Below, piece by piece: positions 7,067 to 12,834 of a stretch of DNA of 12,834 nt. Positions within the stretch are counted from its first letter, which is position 1; each line of letters begins with the position of its first letter. The stretch comes from Euzebyaceae bacterium (lineage in GTDB: Bacteria; Actinomycetota; Nitriliruptoria; Euzebyales; Egibacteraceae), in assembly GCA_013698135.1 (NCBI GenBank), contig JACCVM010000171.1:1-12834 (forward strand), read 5' to 3'. The translations under genes and the position numbers were made by a program. Below the pieces are notes generated by a model. The model did not search any database and was not told the origin of the DNA. It saw nothing but the letters and a program-made list of their open reading frames with translations.

Positions 7067-8284
7067 TCAGGCCCGTCTGCGTGCCGCGCCAGTTGTCCGT
7101 GGCAGTCCGGGTACGGCGCTGCGGACAGCCTTGACGAACGGCAGGGGATCGCGCCAGGATGCAATCGCGTGCGTCCTCGGGCCGCTGATGGAGCGCCACC
7201 ACTCGCGAACGGTCAACTCACCTCGCCGCCAATGGTAGCCGCTGGCCTGGAGGTCGCGGAGCAGGTGCAGCCACTTCACGCCCAGGTAGCGCTGCTTCCG
7301 GTTGACAGGCAGAGGCAAGCCGACGGCGTCGCAGTACATGGTGTACAGCAGCTCGACGTCGGCGGCCTCCGCGGTGGCCGAACGGCCGGTTGGCCGGCCG
7401 ACGTTGGCCTCGATGATGGAATGCTGGCCCGTGACCGCATCGCGCTTGGTCTCCAGGTACCCCAAACCGTGATAGCCGATCCCCCCGAAGACGCGCAACG
7501 TCAGGTCGACGGCCTCGTCGTCGCGAACCTCCTCGCTCGAGCAGGCCTGCCCCGTCCTCGGCGGCCACTGCCGGATCTTGCGGGTCGTGAAGATCACCAA
7601 CGGCTCCCCGCGCCGGTCGTAGTAGGAGTTGCACGTGACGTGGGCGCTGTCCCCACCGCGGATGAGCTGCTGGGCGACCAGCACACTGGCCCATTGGCTG
7701 AACAGGTCGTAGTGCTCGAGCAGCTGACGGGGTTCTTCGGCGATCAGCGCCTTGAGCTTGGTGTGCCTCGACCACTCCCGGAGGCGCACCGAGGGCTTGA
7801 GGATGCTCGGATAGGGCAGCTCGGCTGCGGCACGCTCGGCGTCCGCGCGGTCGCGCAGCACGTAGGTGGGCGGGAGCGGCAGGCCGGCCTTCTGCGCGTA
7901 GTCGTAGAACGATGCCTTGTCCATGAGCGTCTCGACCACGTCGTTGGGCGCCAGGGCGATCCGGTACCAGGGTTCGAGCCGGTGGCGATCTCGGGACAGC
8001 AACAGCACGTTCTTGTCCTGGCAGGGGAACAGCACCGGTCTCGACCTGAACGAGGGCCCCAACCGCTCGAGCAGGTCGGTCAAGGCCGGCCCGCCGGTGT
8101 CAGCGATCAGGATGCTCTCACATGCGCGGGTGGCCGTAGCGTAGTGAGCTCGGTCCTTGGCGATGCCGACGACCGGTACCCCTCGTGCCGACAGGATGCG
8201 AGCCGACTGCAGCCCCTGAAGGCAGTCCAGGCCGATGACGATCGCCGGCGGACGGTCAAGCCCTTGGGCCAGGCTCCGTCCCAT
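7067..8284 (-). CDS. ATP-grasp carboxylate ligase (COG3919-like)
   Basis: A 405-residue ATP-dependent ligase, expected to activate a carboxylate as acyl-phosphate and join it to an amine or similar nucleophile. An N-terminal Rossmann-like pre-ATP-grasp domain (about 12-110, IVIGLDCLQGLQSARIL) is followed by DKASFYDYAQKAGLPLPPTY (122-141), the ATP-binding lysine in SILKPSV (K163), and metal ligands in YLETK (E278) and IIEANVGRPTGRS (E292, N294). The overall order resembles predicted carboligases related to D-aspartate ligase. Substrates cannot be read from the sequence. The ATG at 8284 follows GGGGAG (8293-8288), with a short spacer. It is the first gene of a three-gene minus-strand operon. 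The Arg-rich C-terminus (ARRRA) and KWLHLLRDLQ at about 334-343 are family-typical tails or not identifiable. Confidence 0.88.
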   Translation of the reverse strand: MGRSLAQGLDRPPAIVIGLDCLQGLQSARILSARGVPVVGIAKDRAHYATATRACESILIADTGGPALTDLLERLGPSFRSRPVLFPCQDKNVLLLSRDRHRLEPWYRIALAPNDVVETLMDKASFYDYAQKAGLPLPPTYVLRDRADAERAAAELPYPSILKPSVRLREWSRHTKLKALIAEEPRQLLEHYDLFSQWASVLVAQQLIRGGDSAHVTCNSYYDRRGEPLVIFTTRKIRQWPPRTGQACSSEEVRDDEAVDLTLRVFGGIGYHGLGYLETKRDAVTGQHSIIEANVGRPTGRSATAEAADVELLYTMYCDAVGLPLPVNRKQRYLGVKWLHLLRDLQASGYHWRRGELTVREWWRSISGPRTHAIASWRDPLPFVKAVRSAVPGLPRTTGAARRRA

Positions 8285-8487
8285 CGTCTCCCCGCCCTAC
8301 CCGCGCCCTGAGCGCTGTCCCACCCGACCCCCACCGCCGCGGGCAGTCTACAGCGCCCCCTTGTTGCCCGGAATCGGCAAGAGTGAGGATGCGAGCATCC
8401 CCCCAGGCATCCGGCTCGCCCCTACCCTGCCGTCTCCGGCAGCGCACCGTCCGCCGCGCTCCGCCGACGTCGGTAAGGTCTGGCGAC
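8285..8487. promoter_or_regulatory. Divergent intergenic region between ATP-grasp operon and lipoprotein gene
   Basis: 203 nt without a gene, expected to carry promoters for both directions. For the minus strand a TAGACT (8350-8345) could be a -10 box, but I see no good -35 at 16-18 nt. For the plus strand nothing convincing is visible. It contains the palindrome described separately at 8387-8400. Confidence 0.4.
8387..8400. promoter_or_regulatory. Short palindrome GGATGC-GA-GCATCC, possible operator
   Basis: Perfect 6-bp arms around 2 bp, located between two divergent genes, 88 nt before the lipoprotein start and 103 nt before the ATP-grasp start. The 2-nt centre is too small for a good RNA hairpin, so a dimeric DNA-binding site is more plausible. 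A single copy and chance occurrence keep confidence low. Confidence 0.25.
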
Positions 8488-9225
8488 ATGGGCTGGACCG
8501 TTCATTCCCGCGGTGGCCACGGCGCCCTGTTGCTGGTGACGTTCTGGGTCGTCGCGATGGCAGGCGCCTGCACGCCCGGAGCTAGAATCGGGTCGGTGGC
8601 ACCGATGGCGGCCCCTACCGAGGGCAGCAGGATCGGCGGGGTGGTCCAGGCGCGCGACGCGCTCGGCGAACCGGTCGTCGCGCTCGCGGAGGCCGTGCTG
8701 CGGGTGGCCGACGACCTGGACACCATCCGACACTCAACACCCCGCGGGCGGGAGATGCGCCGCGCCCTGGACGCTGTGCCGCCTGACGTCGACGACCTGC
8801 GACGGGCCGCCGATGCGGTCCGCGCCTCGGCTGACGAGGCGCCCGACAGCGAAACCGCCGCCCTCGTGCTCCAGGCTGCCGACGCTGGGGAGGAAGCGGC
8901 CCGCGTGGCGCGGGCCGAGCTGCGATTCCTACGCGAGGTCGCCGAAGTCGACTCGGAGCTCGCCGCAGCGACCGCAACGTGGGACAAGGCGGGCAGCCAG
9001 AGCGAGCGGCGAGCCCGGCTCGCCGAGGTGGCCGCTCAGGCAACCAGCGCCGGTGGAGAGACGTATGACGCAATGCGGCAAGCCTTCGCACGGGAGCCGC
9101 TGGGCGAGGACGTGCTCGAGGCGGACAGCGCCGACCGTGTCTGCTGGCGCGGCACGTCGACGGTCGCTGCGACAGCGGAGGCGCTCGTCGAGCAAGTGGA
9201 GCGATTGCGGATCATGCTCAGCTGA
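8488..9225 (+). CDS. Small helical lipoprotein, function unknown
   Basis: A 245-residue protein that I do not recognise as a named family. The ATG at 8488 opens a signal sequence (HGALLLVTFWVVAMAGAC) ending in a lipobox-like A-G-A-C with C28 as the lipidated residue. The -3 position is Ala rather than the usual Leu, so lipidation is likely but not certain. The mature part is Ala/Glu/Arg/Asp-rich and almost wholly predicted helix, with heptad-like patterns at about 55-165 and 175-245 and a single further Cys (C219, DRVCWRG). It could be a membrane-anchored coiled-coil bundle. An in-frame earlier start (8383) would add an Arg/Pro-rich extension that masks the signal peptide, so it is less likely. 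AAGG (8475-8478) is the only weak ribosome site. It is divergent from the ATP-grasp operon, and its stop overlaps the convergent amidase gene by 8 nt. Confidence 0.75.
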   Translation: MGWTVHSRGGHGALLLVTFWVVAMAGACTPGARIGSVAPMAAPTEGSRIGGVVQARDALGEPVVALAEAVLRVADDLDTIRHSTPRGREMRRALDAVPPDVDDLRRAADAVRASADEAPDSETAALVLQAADAGEEAARVARAELRFLREVAEVDSELAAATATWDKAGSQSERRARLAEVAAQATSAGGETYDAMRQAFAREPLGEDVLEADSADRVCWRGTSTVAATAEALVEQVERLRIMLS

Positions 9226-10440
9226 CGGGTGCATCCCGGGCCACCGGCGGCCACGGCCCTCCCACCAGGCCTTCGATGGCCTCCATCACGCCGAGCACGA
9301 TCTGTTCGCCTCCCCAGGGTCCGACGACCTGGACGCCGATCGGTGCCCCGCCGTCATCGCGGCCGGCGGGCACAGACCCAGCCGGCGTCCCGGCGAGATT
9401 CCAGCTGTTCGTCAGTCGCGTCATCGCGGACACCACCGGCTCAGCGGCACCCGCCACGTCGATAGGGTCCACGCCGACGGGCGGGATCCGGCAGGCACGG
9501 TCGGGATCACCAGCGCGTGCACGTCAGCGAACGTGCTGCGCAGCTCGCGCCGCAGGCGAGACTGCACCGCTCGCGCCTCGGCCACCCTGCTCAACGGCAC
9601 AGCCCTGGCAGCGAGGAGCCGGGCGCGCACGTCGTCGGGAAAGCTCTCGGGTCGCCGGGCGAGCGCGTCGCCGTGCACGCTGAGCGCTTCGGCGGCCAGG
9701 ATGCGCCCGTTGGCGGGGGCGCTGACCGCCAAGGCAGGGAGGTCGACGCGAACCAAGGCGACGCTGCCCGCCGCCAGCGCGTCGAGTACGCCATGCCACA
9801 CGCGGCGGACCTCGTCGTCCAGCCGGGCTGCGGCTAGCTGGACCGGCACGCCCAGGCGCATCGGTGTGGGGAGTCGAGGCTCGGTCGGAACACCGGTCAG
9901 CGCAGCCAGCAGCCTGGCAACGGTCCCCACGTCACGGGCCATCGGGCCCACCGTGTCGAGGCTTGACGCCAGCGGCTGAGAGCCCTCGGCGGGCACCAGC
10001 CCGAACGTCGGCTTGAGCCCCACAACACCACAGCAGGCGGCGGGGATCCGGATGCTGCCGCCGGTGTCGGTGCCTAGGGCTGCGTCGATCAACCCGGCCG
10101 CGAGAGCCGCGGCCGACCCGCCCGAGGAGCCGCCGGCGATTCGGTCGGGGGCGCGGGGATTGCGGGTCTGCGGGGTGACGATGCCGTATGCGAGCGGATG
10201 GGTGGCGGTGCGGGCGACGAGTCGGGCTCCGGCGGCGGTGAGCCGGGCGACGGCCACCGCGTCCGCGCCGCTGACCGCGGATCCCACCACAGCGGGCGCG
10301 CCGCACTCCCGCGGCTGGCCCGCGACTGCGAGGACATCCTTGACGCCGACTCGCAGCCCTTCCAACGGCCCCGGCAGCGCGGGCCGCTGAAGCCATGCCA
10401 CGATTGCATCCTCGCGTGTCGGCGCCGAGGGACGCGGCAC
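9218..10440 (-). pseudogene. Amidase-signature (AS) family hydrolase, frameshifted near its C-terminus
   Basis: Hydrolyses C-N amide bonds if functional. The first frame (10440 down to 9421) shows the full catalytic core: Lys in GLRVGVKDV (K34), cis-Ser in AGGSSGGSAAA (S105) and nucleophile in GTDTGGSIRIPAACCG (S129), with the 24-residue Ser-Ser spacing of the family. After VIPTVPAGS the frame is lost. A second frame (about 9472-9218) continues with RLTNSWNLAGTPAGSVPAG and GAPIGVQVVGPWGGEQI, the family C-terminus. Adding one G to the GGG of 9482-9484 (plus strand) restores SPPVGVDPIDV and a single 407-residue protein. It is thus a one-base deletion, or a sequencing error in a G-run. The start is GTG at 10440, 13 nt after the stop of the epimerase gene with an AAGG-like site between. 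GatA-like length is slightly short (about 407 against 450-490). Confidence 0.85.
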
Positions 10441-10453
10441 GGGCCGGCCTTGC

Positions 10454-11284
10454 TCAGGTGGCGGACACCGAAGCCGGCGCGGCCTGGCGGAACCAAGCCG
10501 CGGTGCGCGCTAGGCCATCGGTCAGGGACACCTGTGCCTTCCAACCCAGCAGCGATTCCGCCAGGGTGGTGTCAGGGCGTCGCACGTTCGGATCGTCGAC
10601 CGGCCGGGGATGGAAGACCACGCCGAGATGATTGCCGACGGCCTGCTGGACCGCTTCTGCGAGCTCGAGCATCGTGACCTCCTCCGGGTTGCCGATGTTG
10701 ACGGGGCCGACCTCGTCGGCCGCGAGCAGGCGCAGCAGGCCTTCGACCTCATCGTCGACGTAGCACAGCGACCGGGTCTGCATCCCGTCGCCGTGGAGCG
10801 GCAGGGGCTCGTTGCGCAGCGCCGCGCCGAAGAATGCGGGGATGGCGCGACCATCGTTGCGGCGCATGCGCGGCCCGTAGGTGTTGAAGATCCGTGCGAT
10901 GCGCACCTCAATGCCGTGCTGTCGGTGGTACGCCAGCGTCATGGCCTCCGAGAATCGCTTGGCTTCGTCGTAGACCCCCCTGGGGCCGATCGGGTTGACG
11001 TTGCCCCAGTAGGACTCGAGCTGAGGGTTGACAGCAGGGTCGCCGTAGACCTCGGACGTCGATGCGAGGAGTAACCGGGCGCCTTTGGCCCGCGCGAGAC
11101 CCAGCGCCTTGTGGGTTCCCAGCGACCCCACCTTCAAGGTCTGTATGGGCCAGCGCACGTAGTCGACGGGTGAGGCGGGTGACGCGAAGTGCAGGATGTG
11201 GTCGACCTGACCCGGCACCCACAGGTAGTCGGTGACGTCGTACTCGACCAAGCGGACGGTGCCCGTCCACACCGGCGCCCGCAT
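10454..11284 (-). pseudogene. UDP-glucuronate decarboxylase-like NAD-dependent epimerase, N-terminally truncated
   Basis: 276 residues are readable from the ATG at 11284. The catalytic part is intact: ASTSEVYGDP (74-83, with T76/S77/E78), Y105xxxK109 in VYDEAK, 28 residues after S77 as in UXS enzymes, and RIFNTYGPRM, GMQTRSLCYVDDEVEGL, VNIGNPEEVTML. These enzymes convert UDP-glucuronate to UDP-xylose in the cytosol. The N-terminal Rossmann motif (GGAGFLGSHL type) and about 50 residues before DVTD are missing. A stop lies two codons upstream of the ATG, and no other minus frame supplies the lost part. Similarity begins at about RLVEYDVTD (residue 11). Without the NAD-binding loop the protein should be inactive. 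It is followed by the amidase gene after 13 nt. The exact sugar is uncertain within the SDR superfamily. Confidence 0.82.
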
Positions 11285-11311
11285 CCGTCAGGCCCTGCGC
11301 CTGCAGTCGCA
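11255..11311. other. Rearrangement breakpoint between epimerase and RTX gene fragments
   Basis: Similarity to the epimerase (minus strand) ends around 11255, and RTX repeat similarity (plus strand) begins around 11311. Both genes lack their 5' ends and face away from this point. The segment is not recognisably part of either. A short tandem GCAGTCGCAGTC (11303-11314) is the only repeat noticed. Deletion, inversion or an assembly join could all produce this. Confidence 0.7.
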
Positions 11312-11709
11312 GTCATGATCAGCTCCTTGGAGGACCCGGCAACGATCGCCTCTTCGGTCACGCTGGGGCGGACGACCTGCACGGTGGCGGTGGTGACGAC
11401 TTGCTGCGTGGGGGCGCCGGCGACGACCGTCTCTTCGCAGGGCCCGGAGCGGACAGCGTCCACGGTGGACTGGGCGACGACCTAGTGCGGGGAGGTCCGG
11501 GCCGCGACACGCTCCGCGGTCAGGCAGGTCACGACGTCATGGCCGGTGGGCAGGGCAACGACTGGATGCACGGCCACACGGGGAACGACTCGTTGAGCGG
11601 CGACTCGGGCGGGGATTTCCTTCACGGTGGCCCGGGCACGGACCAGTGCGACGGAGGCACCGGCAAGGACCGGGCGTTCCGCTGCGAGCGGCGCCGAGCC
11701 ATCCCGTAG
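11311..11709 (+). pseudogene. C-terminal fragment of RTX-type calcium-binding repeat protein
   Basis: From about 11323 the plus strand encodes 13 consecutive nonapeptides of the hemolysin type (LLGGPGNDR, LFGHAGADD, LHGGGGDDL, LRGGAGDDR and so on to CDGGTGKDR), the calcium-binding beta-roll of secreted proteins. It ends with RAFRCERRRAIP and a TAG, a tail commonly seen at the end of actinobacterial RTX proteins, so the 3' end looks native. The open frame reaches back only to 11236 and has no ATG or GTG; the first TTG (11401) lies inside the repeats. There is no signal peptide or N-terminal domain, hence a 5'-truncated remnant. It abuts the likewise truncated epimerase. Confidence 0.85.
11323..11673 (+). 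repeat. Array of 13 RTX nonapeptide repeats (27 nt each)
   Basis: Thirteen in-frame 27-nt units, consensus L-x-G-G-x-G-x-D-x. The repeats are degenerate at the DNA level and conserved at Gly and Asp positions, indicating past selection on protein. Confidence 0.85.
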
Positions 11710-11835
11710 CTGCCGCCGCATCTAGGCGCACGGGTGAGCCGTGGGCCACGGGCGGTGATCGGGCTAACACCTCCGACTGCAGTTCGGTGCGTCCGTGGCG
11801 GCCTTGCCGAAGAAGGGCTGACCCTCGTCGACGGA
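11710..11835. other. Convergent intergenic gap with a weak hairpin
   Basis: 126 nt between the ends of the RTX fragment and the methyltransferase gene. CCGTGGGCCACGG (11739-11751) can form a 5-bp stem with a 3-nt loop. There is no U-run on either side, so a terminator function is speculative. Nothing else seen. Confidence 0.2.
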
Positions 11836-12588
11836 TCAAGCCGCTCGCATCTCGAGCATGTGGTGGAAGGCGTTCACCACGTTGGGCGGATGCTTCAGCT
11901 CGCTGAGGGCGCCCAGGTCCAGAACCTCTAAATCGGCGCGGGCCGCCTCTTTCTCGTAGAAGTCCAGCGGGCGGCGCAGGTCGGGGAACTCGTCCCAGGA
12001 TCCTCCGCCCTTGGAGGACCCAAGATGGACCGTTGCGAAGAAGCGGCCATCGTTGGCCAGGTGTTCCTTGACGCAGCGCAGCGCGCCGCCGAGCACCGCG
12101 TCATCGAGGTGTGGAAGAACGGAGAACGCCCAGATCACGTCGAACTTCACCCCCAGGTGAAGAAGGTCAAAGTCGCTTCCGTGGATCAGTCTGGGTCGCT
12201 TGTGCTCCAGCCCAGCATCAACCAATTCCGCACGGGCCGCTGTCAGTGCCTGCTCGCGGGCGTTGACGCCCCAGTAGTGACCGTCGTCGAGCACGTTGAT
12301 GATCGGGATGCCACCGCGCAAGGTTCCGCAGCCGAGGTCGAGCAGGCGGTGCTGCGGCTGCAAGCCGGCGTCGCGGAGGAACGAGATCTGGTAGTCGCGC
12401 TTGACGCGCCACGCCTGTCGCGGTCCTGACAGGGCGTGCCGCCGATCCTGCCGGCTCGCGAAGACTAGAGCCAGCTCGTCGGCGCGGCGTTTGACGGCGC
12501 GCAGAGGCCGCCTCAGCGAAGATCTCTTCAACGCTCGCTTCAGCGAGCGGCCGGCCCGCACGTACTCCTCCTGGTATCCCACCGCCAT
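11836..12588 (-). CDS. Class I SAM-dependent methyltransferase
   Basis: A 250-residue cytosolic methyltransferase. Motif I is LLDLGCGTLRGGIPI (82-96), the variant with LRGG after the glycines that is common in methyltransferases near glycan and secondary-metabolite genes. GHYWGVNARE (103-112) takes the motif II position, with Asn where many relatives have Asp. FDVIWAFSVLPHLDD (149-163) and GRFFATVHLG (181-190) complete the Rossmann fold. The basic N-terminus (RSLKRALKRSSLRRPLRAVKRR, in part at 14-35) could contact membrane or nucleic acid. Substrate unknown. The ATG at 12588 was chosen over a TTG at 12660 whose added residues look random. The ribosome site is poor. It is divergent from the metallophosphoesterase with only 27 nt between start codons. 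Confidence 0.85.
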   Translation of the reverse strand: MAVGYQEEYVRAGRSLKRALKRSSLRRPLRAVKRRADELALVFASRQDRRHALSGPRQAWRVKRDYQISFLRDAGLQPQHRLLDLGCGTLRGGIPIINVLDDGHYWGVNAREQALTAARAELVDAGLEHKRPRLIHGSDFDLLHLGVKFDVIWAFSVLPHLDDAVLGGALRCVKEHLANDGRFFATVHLGSSKGGGSWDEFPDLRRPLDFYEKEAARADLEVLDLGALSELKHPPNVVNAFHHMLEMRAA

Positions 12589-12615
12589 CCGAGTGTAGCC
12601 ATCCGAGGGCTGGCG

Positions 12616-12834
12616 GTGATGCTGGCTTCGTTGGCAACACCCTTGCCGGTATCCGCTCAACTGGCCGATGCTGACCTAGTGCTTGTCGGGGCCGGAGACA
12701 TCAGTACGTGCACGAACAACAATGACGAAGCGACCGCGCAACTGCTCGACAGCATCGACGGCACGGTGTTCACCCTCGGCGACAACGCCTACCCCAACGG
12801 CACGGCTGAGGAGTTCGCCACCTGTTACGAGCCC
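12616..12834 (+). CDS. Secreted metallophosphoesterase, 5' part (cut by window end)
   Basis: 73 codons are visible; the gene runs off the right edge. LVLVGAGDISTC carries the first metal-binding Asp, and TVFTLGDNAYPNGT is the second block (GDN) of the metallophosphoesterase fold. EEFATCYEP continues the pattern of a secreted actinobacterial/chloroflexi-type phosphatase group. A short hydrophobic leader (MLASLATPLPVSAQ) suggests export. The start is GTG 12616 or ATG 12619, since GAGGG (12605-12609) sits 6-9 nt upstream. The leader then lacks the usual basic residues, which occur just upstream (IRG) in the same open frame. Hydrolysis of a phosphoester outside the cell is expected; the substrate is unknown. 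Confidence 0.8.
   Translation, partial: MMLASLATPLPVSAQLADADLVLVGAGDISTCTNNNDEATAQLLDSIDGTVFTLGDNAYPNGTAEEFATCYEP

Noticed and set aside
5210..8284. Lasso-peptide or other RiPP cluster, suggested by the HprK-like kinase
   Set aside because: No asparagine-synthase-like cyclase, leader protease, PqqD-like protein or short precursor gene could be found nearby. The ATP-grasp and TMK-like partners are not the known set.
7169..8311. Long open frame on the plus strand opposite the ATP-grasp gene (about 380 codons)
   Set aside because: The opposite strand carries clear ATP-grasp motifs, and this frame shows no known motif. It is a mirror frame produced by GC-biased codons.
11189..11485. Small plus-strand frame starting with ATG at the breakpoint
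   Set aside because: It runs out of frame with the RTX repeats and has Thr/Val/Ala-rich content typical of a shifted repeat frame.
1..12834. CRISPR array, tRNA or rRNA genes
   Set aside because: No regularly spaced direct repeats and no tRNA or rRNA-like segments were noticed. The only tandem repeat array encodes RTX nonapeptides.

Overview
The window is GC-rich throughout. Its genes have the strong G/C third-position bias, GTG/TTG starts and gene families typical of a high-GC actinomycete-like bacterium (Actinomycetota, possibly a deep or soil/marine lineage). Nothing here fixes the genus. No rRNA, tRNA or CRISPR was seen. The content looks accessory: an insertion sequence, secreted and surface proteins, sugar-nucleotide and methyl-transfer enzymes, and at least two damaged genes.

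Layout from left to right: (1) a complete IS1380-family element (about 6-1660) with 17-bp perfect terminal inverted repeats, flanked by CTAG/CTAG. The right-hand CTAG contains the TAG stop codon of the next gene. (2) A minus-strand block, in transcription order: an ATP-grasp ligase (8284-7067), a thymidylate-kinase-like P-loop kinase (7052-6363), an HPr-kinase-like P-loop protein (6376-5210) and, after a 189-nt gap, a 1119-residue secreted protein (5020-1661). The secreted protein has two Asp-box propeller-like regions separated by an Ig-like domain and a jelly-roll-like domain. The first three genes are tightly packed and are very probably one operon. (3) A divergent plus-strand gene for a small helical lipoprotein (8488-9225). 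(4) A minus-strand pair: a UDP-glucuronate-decarboxylase-like gene lacking its N-terminal NAD-binding segment (11284-10454), then an amidase-signature enzyme broken by a one-base frameshift (10440-9218). (5) Head-to-head with the truncated epimerase, a start-less C-terminal fragment of an RTX-type calcium-binding repeat protein (about 11311-11709, plus strand). (6) A class I methyltransferase (12588-11836, minus). (7) The first 73 codons of a secreted metallophosphoesterase (12616 onward, plus), cut by the window edge.

The three-enzyme operon combines ATP-dependent carboxylate ligation, a small-molecule kinase and an HprK-like kinase, with a large secreted putative glycan-binding protein next to it. 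Together with the sugar-nucleotide and methyltransferase genes, this suggests an envelope or exopolysaccharide modification locus. That is inference: no glycosyltransferase, polymerase or transporter is visible. The two most noteworthy structural observations are the epimerase/RTX breakpoint near 11255-11311, where two unrelated genes both lose their 5' ends, and the fold-back stem in the IS leader that would hide the transposase start. The best candidate for an undescribed system is the ATP-grasp / TMK-like / HprK-like / bi-propeller cassette.
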